From: an uncultured Lachnospiraceae bacterium
Lineage (GTDB): Bacteria; Bacillota; Clostridia; Lachnospirales; Lachnospiraceae
NCBI GenBank assembly: GCA_910586725.1
Contig: CAJUJL010000043.1
Location: 1-22,636 of the forward strand
Direction: 5' to 3'
Length of the DNA stretch: 22,636 bases
Shown in pieces: positions 15,127 through 21,847 of this stretch (positions are counted from its first letter, which is position 1; each line of letters starts with the position of its first letter). The notes under the pieces were generated by a model, which did no database searches, was not told the DNA's origin, and saw only the letters and a program-made list of their open reading frames with translations. The position numbers and the translations under genes are program-made.

Positions 15127-16533
15127 ATGAAGCTTTATAACACCCTGACAAGAAAAAAAGAAGAATTTATTCCGTTGGAGGAAGGAAAGGTAAAAATGTA
15201 CGTGTGCGGACCTACCGTATACGACTACATCCACATCGGAAACGCAAGGCCGATGATTGTATTCGATACGGTAAGGCGGTATATGGAATACAAAGGCTAT
15301 GATGTGAATTTTGTGTCCAATTTTACGGATGTGGACGATAAAATTATCGCAAAGGCGGCAGAAGAAGGAAGTACGGCAGAAGATGTGGCGAACCGCTTTA
15401 TTGAAGAGTGCAAAAAAGATATGGCCGGCATGAATGTAAAGACGGCAACCTGCCATCCCCTTGCGACGCAGGAAATTGACGGCATGATAGAGATGATTGC
15501 CAAATTAATCGAAAAGGGATACGCATATCCGGCAGCGGACGGGACGGTTTACTTCAGAACGCGTAAATTTAAGGATTATGGCAAGCTTTCTCACAAAAAT
15601 ATTGATGATTTACAGGCGGGGCACAGGGACATTAAAGTAACGGGAGATTTAAAAGAAGATGCGCTTGACTTTGTTCTCTGGAAACCTAAGAAAGAAGGGG
15701 AGCCGTATTGGGAATCTCCATGGTGTGACGGGCGTCCCGGCTGGCATATTGAATGTTCCGTTATGTCGAAGAAGTATCTGGGCGAGGGAATTGATATTCA
15801 TGCGGGAGGGGAAGACCTGATTTTTCCGCATCATGAAAATGAAATTGCGCAGAGTGAGGCGGCAAACGGCACGGAGTTTTCCAAATACTGGATGCACAAT
15901 GCGTTTTTAAACATCGACAATCGAAAAATGTCCAAATCACTTGGTAATTTCTTCACGGTGCGTGAAGTATCGGAAAAGTATGAGCTTCAGATTCTCAGGT
16001 TTTTTATGCTAAGCGCGCATTACAGAAGTCCGCTTAATTTCAGCGCAGATCTGATGGAAGCGGCCAAAAACGGACTGGAGCGCATTGTTACGGCCGCGGA
16101 ACATATGCGTCATTTGTCAAAGACGGCGCCGAACGTGGAAATGACGGAGGACGAATTATCTCTGGCGGTAAAGAGCAAATCATATACGGCGAAGTTTGAA
16201 GCCGCGATGGATGACGATTTTAATACTGCGGATGCAATTTCGGCCGTGTTTGAGCTGGTGAAGTTTATCAACAGCAATGTTTCTGCCGAAAGCTCCAATG
16301 CGCTTTTGGGAGAGCTGTATCGTCAGATGAAAACGCTGTGTGATGTGCTCGGAATTATTCTGGAAAAAGAAGAAGAGGATCTGGACTCGGAAATAGAAGG
16401 TCTGATTGCAAAACGTCAGGCGGCAAGAAAAGAGAAAAACTTTGCCAGAGCAGATGAAATTCGGGATTTGCTTTTGGCCAAAGGGATTATGTTGAAAGAT
16501 ACCAGAGAAGGTGTGCAATGGAAAAGGATATAA
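15127..16533 (+). CDS. cysS: Cysteinyl-tRNA synthetase
   Basis: A 468-aa class I aminoacyl-tRNA synthetase. The zinc ligands C27, C210, H235 and E239 line up with those of E. coli CysRS (C28, C209, H234, E238). HIGN at 36-39 is the HIGH motif and KMSKS lies near 267-271. GGEDLIFPHHENEIAQ and the DALR-type C-terminal helices are intact, and the length is typical. Start 15127 is 3 bases after the cysE stop; AAAGG at 15112-15116 provides the ribosome site. The 3' end overlaps mrnC by 16 bases. Confidence 0.97.
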   Translation: MKLYNTLTRKKEEFIPLEEGKVKMYVCGPTVYDYIHIGNARPMIVFDTVRRYMEYKGYDVNFVSNFTDVDDKIIAKAAEEGSTAEDVANRFIEECKKDMAGMNVKTATCHPLATQEIDGMIEMIAKLIEKGYAYPAADGTVYFRTRKFKDYGKLSHKNIDDLQAGHRDIKVTGDLKEDALDFVLWKPKKEGEPYWESPWCDGRPGWHIECSVMSKKYLGEGIDIHAGGEDLIFPHHENEIAQSEAANGTEFSKYWMHNAFLNIDNRKMSKSLGNFFTVREVSEKYELQILRFFMLSAHYRSPLNFSADLMEAAKNGLERIVTAAEHMRHLSKTAPNVEMTEDELSLAVKSKSYTAKFEAAMDDDFNTADAISAVFELVKFINSNVSAESSNALLGELYRQMKTLCDVLGIILEKEEEDLDSEIEGLIAKRQAARKEKNFARADEIRDLLLAKGIMLKDTREGVQWKRI

Positions 16534-16952
16534 ATTCGTTGATCAGGGAATATTTTGAGGAAAAAGAGGTGGACGTCCGTACGTATTCACCTCTTGCCTT
16601 CGCATATATCGGAGACGGCGTATTCGACCTGATTATCCGTACGATTGTAGTCGGAAGAGGCAATACGCAAACCAATAAACTGCATTACAGGACAAGTCAC
16701 ATTGTCAAGGCTCATACACAGGCGGAAATGATTCAGAAGCTTTTGCCGTATCTGACAGAGGAGGAGCAGAATATTTACCGGCGTGGCAGAAACGCCAAGT
16801 CGTCTACTGTGGCAAAAAACGCGACGCCTTCGGATTACCGGAAAGCGACCGGATTTGAAGCGCTGCTTGGCTATCTGTATCTTACGGGAGATTTTGAGCG
16901 GATTCTTTTTTTGGTAAAAGAAGGTATCGGGCAGCTTGGAGAAAGGATTTAG
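16518..16952 (+). CDS. mrnC: Mini-ribonuclease III
   Basis: A 144-aa RNase III domain protein lacking the double-stranded RNA-binding domain. In Bacillus it matures the 3' and 5' ends of 23S rRNA. The catalytic pair is visible as D33 in YIGDGVFDL and E114 in EALLGYLYL, with HYRTSHIVKAHTQAEM and RGRNAK between them as in the family. The start overlaps the end of cysS and uses GAAGGTG inside cysS. Its usual partner for 23S maturation and the rRNA methylase rlmB adjoin, as in Bacillus. Confidence 0.95.
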   Translation: MEKDINSLIREYFEEKEVDVRTYSPLAFAYIGDGVFDLIIRTIVVGRGNTQTNKLHYRTSHIVKAHTQAEMIQKLLPYLTEEEQNIYRRGRNAKSSTVAKNATPSDYRKATGFEALLGYLYLTGDFERILFLVKEGIGQLGERI

Positions 16953-16955
16953 GGT

Positions 16956-17714
16956 ATGGAATACGAAGAATTGAGAATTGAAGGGAGAAACTCTGTGCTG
17001 GAGGCGTTTCGTTCGGAGAAAACGATAGACAAGCTCTTTGTTTTGGACGGATGTAAGGACGGCCCGGTGCAGACAATTTTAAGGGAAGCCAGAAAGCGGG
17101 ATACCATTGTAAATTTTGTGTCAAGGGAGAGGCTGGATGCGCTTTCAGAGACGAAGAAGCACCAGGGAGTGATTGCGTTTGCTGCTGCATTTTCGTATGC
17201 GTCGGTGGATGATATGCTGCGAAAAGCGAAGGAGAAGGGGGAAGAGCCGTTTTTGTTTTTGCTTGACGGCATTGAAGATCCGCATAATTTAGGGGCGGTG
17301 ATCCGTACGGCCAATCTTTGCGGAGCCCATGGCGTGATTATTCCAAAGCGCAGGGCTGTGGGTCTGACGGGGACGGTGGCCAAGGCTTCGGCAGGGGCGA
17401 TTTACTATACGCCGGTGGCCAGGGTGACAAATCTGACAAGTGTGATTTTGGAACTGAAGAAAGAGGGGCTGTGGTTTGTCTGCGCCGATATGGGCGGTTC
17501 CGTTATGTATGATCTGGATTTGAAGGGGCCGATTGGTCTTGTAATTGGGAGTGAAGGAGAGGGAGTCTCAAAGCGGGTAAAGGAGAACTGTGATTTTAAC
17601 GCTTCCATACCGATGAAGGGCGATATTGATTCTTTGAATGCTTCTGTGGCGGCGGGAGTGCTTGCTTATGAGATTGTACGCCAGAGAGGAATCTGGCGGA
17701 TGGATCAGGGGTGA
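16956..17714 (+). CDS. rlmB: 23S rRNA 2'-O-ribose methyltransferase (TrmH/RlmB family)
   Basis: A 252-aa SPOUT (TrmH-type) methyltransferase, ortholog of Bacillus YacO and likely the RlmB enzyme for the ribose of a 23S rRNA guanosine. The N-terminal substrate-binding L30e-like domain (about 1-85; IEGRNSVLEAF) precedes the knotted SAM domain: motif 1 DGIEDPHNLGAVIRTA (about 104-119, with the conserved N and R), motif 2 GLVIGSEGEGVS, and motif 3 IPMKGDIDSLNASVAAGVLAYE. Start 16956 is 3 bases after the mrnC stop with GAAAGG 8 bases upstream. The repeat block begins 2 bases after its stop. Confidence 0.92.
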   Translation: MEYEELRIEGRNSVLEAFRSEKTIDKLFVLDGCKDGPVQTILREARKRDTIVNFVSRERLDALSETKKHQGVIAFAAAFSYASVDDMLRKAKEKGEEPFLFLLDGIEDPHNLGAVIRTANLCGAHGVIIPKRRAVGLTGTVAKASAGAIYYTPVARVTNLTSVILELKKEGLWFVCADMGGSVMYDLDLKGPIGLVIGSEGEGVSKRVKENCDFNASIPMKGDIDSLNASVAAGVLAYEIVRQRGIWRMDQG

Positions 17715-17715
17715 G

Positions 17716-17914
17716 GGCAGTAAAGAGGAAACCCTAAAGGAAATGGGAGGATGGGAATGGCGGATTACAGAGGCTGTTCAGATGAGGAATTGATTGCAAG
17801 ACTTAGGGGACAGGATACCTTGATGCCAGGGTCTGCCCCAGCGAAAGCGAGGGTATGCGGCAGTAAAGAGGAAACCCTAAAGGATACCTTGATGCCATGC
17901 GGCAGTAAGGAGGA
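17716..17914 (+). repeat. Interspersed direct repeats spanning the rlmB-sigH gap and the sigH N-terminus
   Basis: Unit B (GGCAGTAAAGAGGAAACCCT then AAAGGA, 26 bases) occurs exactly at 17716-17741, outside any gene, and at 17859-17884, inside sigH. Unit A (GGATACCTTGATGCCA, 16 bases) occurs at 17813-17828 and 17882-17897. A diverged B copy, TGCGGCAGTAAGGAGGAAA, is at 17898-17916. Between the A and B copies, TGCCCCAGC-GAAA-GCGAGGGTA (17834-17855) can form a hairpin with a GAAA tetraloop. The array stays in frame through sigH. Confidence 0.9.
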
Positions 17915-18443
17915 AATTACAGATTATATTTTGGGGAAGTATAAGCCGTTGGTGCGGAAGCGCGCGAATGCTTTGTATTTGATTGGAGGGGATACCGACG
18001 ATCTGATTCAGGAAGGAATGATTGGATTGTTCAAGGCGATTCGGGATTTTAGCCCGGATAAGGACAGTTCTTTTTATAATTTCGCGAGGATTTGCGTGGA
18101 ACGGCAGATGTATACGGCGATAGAGGCCTCCAGGAGAAAGAAGCATGCGCCTTTAAATTCCTATATTTCACTGTATGATGATTCCGATGAAGAGGGGATG
18201 GCTCTTGCGGATGTTTTAAGAGGGGAAGAAGATGAAAATCCGGAATATCTGTTGATTGACAGGGAAAGTGTGGAGCAGAAGCTGGAGGCATTGTCCGGGA
18301 AATTAAGCAAGATGGAAAAGCAGGTATTTGATTATATGCTGGAGGGTTTTAGTTATCGGAAGATTGCAAAGATAATGGGTAAGTCACCGAAAGCAATTGA
18401 TAATGCAATTCAAAGAATGAAAGGGAAGGCTGGAACAGAGTAG
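17757..18443 (+). CDS. sigH: RNA polymerase sigma-H factor with N-terminal repeat insertion
   Basis: A 228-aa sigma-70-family factor matching the sporulation/stationary-phase factor SigH. Region 2 is intact (DDLIQEGMIGLFKAIRDFSPDKDSSFYNFARICVERQMYTAI, about 85-125, then SRRKKHAPLNSYISL), and region 4 has LSKMEKQVFDYMLEGFSYRKIAKIMGKSPKAIDNAIQRMKGK. Orthologs run from the initial DEELI..L..GD almost directly into ITDYI..KYKPLVR. Here about 33 residues (21-53) intervene, with DTLMP (20-24, 43-47) and CGSKEE (34-39, 48-53) each repeated, encoded by the direct repeats. ATG 17757 is 6 bases after GGGAGG and matches the family start; ATG 17751 touches the ribosome site. Last gene of the operon; the yacP gene found here in Bacillus is absent. 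Confidence 0.93.
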   Translation: MADYRGCSDEELIARLRGQDTLMPGSAPAKARVCGSKEETLKDTLMPCGSKEEITDYILGKYKPLVRKRANALYLIGGDTDDLIQEGMIGLFKAIRDFSPDKDSSFYNFARICVERQMYTAIEASRRKKHAPLNSYISLYDDSDEEGMALADVLRGEEDENPEYLLIDRESVEQKLEALSGKLSKMEKQVFDYMLEGFSYRKIAKIMGKSPKAIDNAIQRMKGKAGTE

Positions 18444-18460
18444 TACGGCGTTCCTTTTTT
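18432..18460 (+). terminator. Probable terminator of the cys-sigH operon
   Basis: GGAAC / GTTCC around a 13-base loop, followed by TTTTTT. The stem is short and begins in the last codons of sigH, so it is weaker than the other terminators here. Confidence 0.5.
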
Positions 18461-18548
18461 ATTTGGAATTATTTTGCTCATTTGATTTTTAATGCTTTAG
18501 TACATAGTATTGATAACTATATAAAAAAGATATAATAACCTCTATATA

Positions 18549-18577
18549 TTGACTTGGCAACTAAATGGTGATATGAT
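18549..18577 (+). promoter_or_regulatory. Sigma-A promoter of the nitronate monooxygenase-like gene
   Basis: TTGACT (18549-18554), a 17-base spacer, and TATGAT (18572-18577). A second weaker candidate lies upstream: TTGATA (18510-18515) and TATAAT (18531-18536), with only 15 bases between them. Confidence 0.75.
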
Positions 18578-18611
18578 ATAAAAAATAAATGCCAAAAAAA
18601 GGATGTTAAAT

Positions 18612-19664
18612 ATGATGAAAGAACTTAGAATTGGGAATAAGATCGCCAAAATACCTGTGATTCAGGGAGGAATGGGAGTCGGCGTAAGCCGGTCAAAGCT
18701 TGCCGGAGCAGTTGCGGCAGAAGGCGGAGTCGGGATAATTTCAACCGCGCAGATTGGTTATGATGAAGAAGGATTTGAAACAGATCAGAAAGCATGTAAT
18801 TTAAAGGCAATTGAAAAGCACGTCAGACTTGCAAAAGAACAGGCGAATGGAGGATTGGTAGGCGTAAATGTGATGGTAGCGCTGAAAGACTATAAGGAGC
18901 ATGTGAGAGCGGCTGTTCTGGCGGGAGCGGATGTTGTGATTTCAGGCGCAGGGCTGCCGGTTTCGTTGCCCGAGCTGGTGGAAGGGTCCGATACGAAGAT
19001 TGCGCCGATTGTTTCAAGTGAAAAAGCGGTGCGCATTATTCTTAAATTATGGGCGCGCAACTATAAAAGGACGGCGGATTTTATTGTAATAGAAGGGCCG
19101 GACGCGGGCGGTCATCTGGGTTTTTCGTCGGAAGCTCTTTTGCACAGAGAGGAATTGAATTATGACGCTGAGATTAAAAAGATTATTCAGACAGTCAGAG
19201 AATATGAAGAAAAGTTTGATCAGAAGATTCCGGTGATTGTTGCGGGGGGAATTTGTTTTGGAAAAGACGTTATGCACGCATTGGAACTTGGAGCGGACGG
19301 GATACAGGTTGCCTCCAAATTTGTAGCAACAAAAGAATGTGATGCGGACGACGCATATAAAGAAGCATATATTGCAGCACAGGAATCAGATGTGGAGATT
19401 ATTGAAAGTCCTGTCGGAATGCCGGGAAGAGCTCTAAGAAATGACTTTTTGAAACAGATAAAGCAAAAGCGCCTGAAAATCAAAAAATGCTATGGATGCC
19501 TGGAAAAGTGTAATTCTGCAAAAATTCCGTACTGCATTACGGACGCTTTGATCAGGGCCGTAAAGGGAGACGTGAAAAACGGTCTGGTATTCTGCGGAGC
19601 CGATGTAGGAAATATTAAAAAAATATCTACGGTGCATGACGTGATGCAGGAATTGATGGTGTAG
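18612..19664 (+). CDS. Nitronate monooxygenase/FabK-like FMN protein with C-terminal cysteine cluster
   Basis: A 350-aa TIM-barrel flavoprotein of the nitronate monooxygenase (2-nitropropane dioxygenase)/FabK superfamily. VIQGGMGVGVSRSKLAGAVAAEGGVGII opens the barrel, DAGGHLGF carries the conserved histidine, and VIVAGGICFGKDVMHALELGADGIQVASKFVATKECDAD is the FMN-phosphate region. FabK enoyl reductases and nitronate oxidases share these, so the reaction is uncertain; no fatty-acid genes adjoin, which weakens a FabK call. The C-terminal part has CYGCLEKC and a further Cys (C293, C296, C300, C308), which could bind metal or a cluster. ATG 18612 lies 9 bases after AAAGG; ATG 18603 is too close. 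Confidence 0.85.
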   Translation: MMKELRIGNKIAKIPVIQGGMGVGVSRSKLAGAVAAEGGVGIISTAQIGYDEEGFETDQKACNLKAIEKHVRLAKEQANGGLVGVNVMVALKDYKEHVRAAVLAGADVVISGAGLPVSLPELVEGSDTKIAPIVSSEKAVRIILKLWARNYKRTADFIVIEGPDAGGHLGFSSEALLHREELNYDAEIKKIIQTVREYEEKFDQKIPVIVAGGICFGKDVMHALELGADGIQVASKFVATKECDADDAYKEAYIAAQESDVEIIESPVGMPGRALRNDFLKQIKQKRLKIKKCYGCLEKCNSAKIPYCITDALIRAVKGDVKNGLVFCGADVGNIKKISTVHDVMQELMV

Positions 19665-19712
19665 CGTATCCGGACGGCGAAGAATCCTTTGCGTATAATT
19701 TGAAAATCAATA

Positions 19713-19741
19713 TTGACAATATGCAGAAGTTATAGTAGGAT
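19713..19741 (+). promoter_or_regulatory. Sigma-A promoter of tRNA-Thr
   Basis: TTGACA (19713-19718), a 17-base spacer, and TAGGAT (19736-19741), 27 bases before the tRNA. Confidence 0.7.
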
Positions 19742-19768
19742 AATAGTCGTTGAGAAAATAAGTGAAGC

Positions 19769-19841
19769 GCTGGCATGGCTCAGTCGGTAGAGCGTCGCAT
19801 TGGTAGTGCGGAGGTCACGGGTTCGATTCCCGTTGCCAGCT
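19769..19841 (+). tRNA. tRNA-Thr (GGT anticodon)
   Basis: Cloverleaf: acceptor GCTGGCA/TGCCAGC with discriminator T, D-stem GCTC/GAGC, anticodon stem TCGCA/TGCGG around loop TTGGTAG (anticodon GGT, reading ACC), and T-arm ACGGG-TTCGATT-CCCGT. CCA is not encoded. It is intact and has a promoter and terminator. Its 3' part serves as the attachment site of the adjacent element. Confidence 0.95.
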
Positions 19842-19864
19842 TTGAGAACCCTGAATGTTTCAGG
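19822..19864 (+). repeat. attL: 43-bp direct repeat in the tRNA-Thr 3' end
   Basis: From the T-loop TTCGATT through the acceptor stem and most of the terminator stem (ending TTTCAGG), these 43 bases recur exactly at 21848-21890. Integrase attachment sites commonly lie in tRNA 3' ends and leave the tRNA whole on one side. Confidence 0.9.
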
Positions 19865-19872
19865 GTTTTTTC
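19847..19872 (+). terminator. Terminator of tRNA-Thr
   Basis: AACCCTGAA / TTCAGGGTT with loop TGT, then TTTT. Most of it is part of the duplicated attachment sequence; the copy at attR lacks one G of the stem. Confidence 0.9.
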
Positions 19873-19878
19873 TTTATG

Positions 19879-19908
19879 GTAATCAAAAGGTAATCAAAAA
19901 GGTAATCA
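19879..19908 (+). repeat. Three GGTAATCA direct repeats next to attL
   Basis: GGTAATCA at 19879-19886, 19889-19896 and 19901-19908, with starts 10 and 12 bases apart, roughly one helical turn. Tyrosine-integrase elements often carry such short repeats as arm-binding sites inside the element near the att core. Inference from position and spacing only. Confidence 0.6.
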
Positions 19909-20197
19909 TACATATGTTCGATTAAAAAACAAGAAAGGAGTATCTTGCACGTATGATCAATTTCAATTGATGATTTAAATGAATGCATTTAATTAAATGT
20001 GTTGATTAAGTTATCAATAAAATCCTCTATATCATTTATTTGTCTCATACATGCTACAAAATATTTTTGTTGTATTTTTTCTTACTACAAATATTTTTAT
20101 TTCTAAATGAGCCTAATATGAAGTTGTGTGAATATTCCAAGATGTTCAATGAGTTTTATATAGTAGCAATTCGTTTCGAAATAGTAAAAAAATTAAA
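19909..20197. other. AT-rich stretch without an intact gene
   Basis: About 290 bases of very AT-rich DNA. A good ribosome site (AAAGGAG, about 19934) is followed by ATG 19954, but the frame stops after five codons, suggesting a lost gene. On the minus strand, short frames such as MRQINDIEDFIDNLINTFN (ending near 19990) and NCYYIKLIEHLGIFTQLHI look protein-like but lie in different frames with stops between them, as in a decayed gene. A 70-codon plus-strand frame at 20040-20252 has no ribosome site and biased composition, and I do not call it. Confidence 0.35.
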
Positions 20198-20881
20198 TCA
20201 TTTCAATATTACACTAACAACATCGTCTGAAATCCTTTCTAACACCATATAGGTGTCCGTTCCTCTTTTTTCAGCCAGCGTTGCAATTCCCCCGCTTTTG
20301 CACCTGCAAAATTGCCCGGGTATGCAGCTTCCGTCATCACGAACCGGCAAAACGCCAAGCATTCCGACATAGTCCCATTCTTTCCGGTCTTTGCGTTCTA
20401 CATAACTTTCCTGTAAAGACGGGTCGTAATCCTTTGCTAATTTCATGCGTGCATTTGGGATAATATTTCCAGTTTCTACCATAATGGGTTCGTGCGTTTC
20501 TTCATCAAATAGTGGGTTTCCTTCGTCATCGGTTGCCTGTACGGTTTCTGGCACGTCTTCCATGACGATGCGATTGAAGTTGTCCCGTTCATATCGCCAG
20601 TAATAATCTTCGTCTGCATTTCCAACGACAGACGGATTGCCGGAGGTGATGCCCGTTATGTAGTCGCCTTCGTTTGCTTTGTGGAGATAGCCGTTTTTTA
20701 TGGTGACGAAATATCCGACCCGGTCTTCGTTATCAGGATTACCGTCTGCCCATGGTTTGATAAATTCGGCGTAATCGGCTCCGGAGGACTGGAAGGCCTT
20801 GGTTCCGAGGATGTCGCCAAGATAGGTAACGCGCAGGGCGTTGGAAAGGGTTGATGAACCAGTTCCGTTTCCGATGACGAA
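20198..20881 (-). pseudogene. Truncated phage tail/appendage protein, peptidase G2-type C-terminus
   Basis: An open minus-strand frame of 227 codons begins right after a stop (20882-20884) with no suitable start, so the 5' end is missing. It reads TYLGDILGTKAFQSSGADYAEF, ADGNPDNEDRVGYFVTI, GDYITGITSGNPSVVGNADED, ERKDRKEWDYVGMLGVLPVRDDGSCIPGQF, SGGIATLAEKRG and YMVLERISDDVVSVIL. This is the pattern of the autoproteolytic peptidase G2 (intramolecular chaperone) domain at the C-terminus of phage tail fibre and appendage proteins. The C-terminal part looks intact, so the domain may be complete but the fibre is gone. A shorter start at 20563 is open but has no family support. Base composition is higher in GC than the flanks. 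Confidence 0.8.
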
Positions 20882-21007
20882 TCAATAGACAAATTAAATA
20901 AATCCCCTGAAGAGTCTTTAAAAATTAAGACGAAACTACCCAAAACAAGGGTAGTCGGGATAGCAACACAACTCCCAAGAAGCGCCACAAGCGCCTTGAT
21001 AATTGAA

Positions 21008-21036
21008 TAGACTTTATACCTCAGTTGTGATATACT
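21008..21036 (+). promoter_or_regulatory. Promoter and dyads ahead of the 63-aa gene
   Basis: TAGACT (21008-21013), a 17-base spacer ending TGA, and TATACT (21031-21036), an extended -10. Two nested dyads sit in the leader: GTTGTGAT/ATCACAAC (21024-21031 with 21061-21068) and TATTG/CAATA (21039-21051). They could be an operator or a 5' UTR hairpin. Confidence 0.5.
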
Positions 21037-21087
21037 TATATTGTAGCAATACAAAGCACAATCACAACATAGAAAGTAGGTGATTAT

Positions 21088-21279
21088 ATGCCATCTGGTA
21101 TTGAAGTAACCAAACAAGCTATTGACGATTTTGCAAAAATACAAAGACATATGTTAATAGCAAAAGAAGAGGGTGCAACAAAAACGTATGCAAGTCTAAA
21201 AGACGAATATCTTTCTTTGAAAGCAATCTTGCAAGTGTCAGGCGTGAATATGACAGATATTGACAAGATTAAAGAGTAA
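21088..21279 (+). CDS. Uncharacterised 63-aa small protein of the mobile element
   Basis: An intact small gene of unknown function. It starts MPSGIEVTKQAIDDFAKIQR and ends with SLKAILQVSGVNMTDIDKIKE; it is hydrophilic and predicted helical, with no membrane segment or signal. The ending resembles small phage or element proteins I have seen in Firmicutes, but I cannot name the family. GTAGGTGA lies about 8 bases before ATG 21088, there is a promoter upstream and a clear terminator downstream, and inverted repeats flank the unit. It is the best-preserved gene of the island. Confidence 0.72.
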   Translation: MPSGIEVTKQAIDDFAKIQRHMLIAKEEGATKTYASLKDEYLSLKAILQVSGVNMTDIDKIKE

Positions 21280-21304
21280 GTAACAATTATATATCACAAA
21301 CCAC

Positions 21305-21345
21305 GGTGTAAAGTCTATTGAATTATTAAGGCTTTACACCTTTTT
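21305..21345 (+). terminator. Terminator of the 63-aa gene
   Basis: GGTGTAAAG (21305-21313) pairs with CTTTACACC (21332-21340), with an 18-base loop, followed by TTTTT. The right inverted repeat forms its 5' half. Confidence 0.75.
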
Positions 21346-21361
21346 AAAGAGAAAAATAATC

Positions 21362-21370
21362 TGGTATAAT
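21362..21370 (+). promoter_or_regulatory. Extended -10 promoter element before the HTH fragment
   Basis: TGG-TATAAT with no clear -35. It lies about 45 bases before the ATG at 21416. Confidence 0.45.
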
Positions 21371-21415
21371 GAAACAATCAATATCAGCATATCAGGTTAT
21401 AAGGAAGGTGAACAT

Positions 21416-21556
21416 ATGATTGCGTATTATAAATTATTAGATATGCTCAATAAAAAGGGCATGACTAAAGAACAATTAAGAATGCGAGTAGAGTATAACA
21501 CAATTCTTGACAATCTGTCAATCGGCAGAAATTTCCCAAAACAAAGTAACTATTAA
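21416..21556 (+). pseudogene. Truncated Xre/Cro-like HTH regulator
   Basis: A 46-codon frame with a good ribosome site (AAGGAAGG, 7 bases before the ATG). MIAYYKLLDMLNKKGMTKEQLR matches the first helix and turn of small YozG/Cro-like regulators, about 65-70 aa long. After that the sequence (YNTILDNLSIGRNF) only partly fits the recognition helix, and a TAA ends the frame early. The same frame is open again beyond the stop (RPVKWSANRIVNKAKQQEIA) to 21693 without resembling the HTH family. Probably a broken element regulator. Confidence 0.5.
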
Positions 21557-21847
21557 CGTCCTGTAAAGTGGAGTGCTAACAGGATCGTAAACAAGGCAAA
21601 GCAACAAGAGATTGCAAACGAGGTTAGAGAAAAGATAATTGATTCATTAAATTTCCGCAACCTAACGGGAAAACGTGACAGATAGCAGAGTCAAAATGCT
21701 ATCCGTGTTAACTGGACACGCTGACTACATCGGGGACGTGATAGTTCATATCATATCAGACGTAGCAGGGAATACCATCCCAAACCAGAAAATCTATGAA
21801 TATGTGTGAATGCGAGTAGGCAGAAACAAGAGTTTTGCGGTGACTGA
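21557..21847 (+). other. Decayed frames of the element's right end
   Basis: No intact recognisable gene. Two short stretches look protein-like: EIANEVREKIIDSLNFRNLT (about 21610-21670) and, from GTG 21675 to 21809, a 44-codon frame with MLSVLTGHADYIGDVIVHII. They lie in different frames and could be one gene split by a frameshift. Function not recognised. Confidence 0.35.

Larger units (their letters stand above)
20993..21332. repeat. 28-bp imperfect inverted repeats flanking a small gene
   Basis: 20993-21020 (GCCTTGATAATTGAATAGAC...) and 21305-21332 (...TCTATTGAATTATTAAGGC) are reverse complements at 25 of 28 positions, too close for chance. They enclose a 340-base segment holding the promoter and gene of the 63-aa protein. 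No target-site duplication is evident outside them. Confidence 0.75.

Noticed and set aside
17834..17855. GAAA-tetraloop hairpin as an independent RNA gene
   Set aside because: It lies inside the sigH frame as part of the repeat insertion and has no promoter or U tract of its own.
19879..19908. Possible CRISPR-like array (GGTAATCA repeats)
   Set aside because: Only three 8-base copies with 2- and 4-base gaps; too short for repeat-spacer structure. Integrase arm sites fit better.
20040..20252. 70-codon plus-strand frame in AT-rich DNA
   Set aside because: No ribosome site, a composition driven by AT content (Phe, Leu, Ile, Asn), and overlap with the end of the tail gene on the other strand.
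20698..21150. 150-codon minus-strand frame with a hydrophobic stretch (SIIKALVALLGSCVAIPTTLVLG)
   Set aside because: Its second half is an out-of-frame shadow of the truncated tail gene and its start overlaps the 63-aa gene on the other strand. There is no ribosome site at the hydrophobic part; at best it is a fragment joined at the recombination point.
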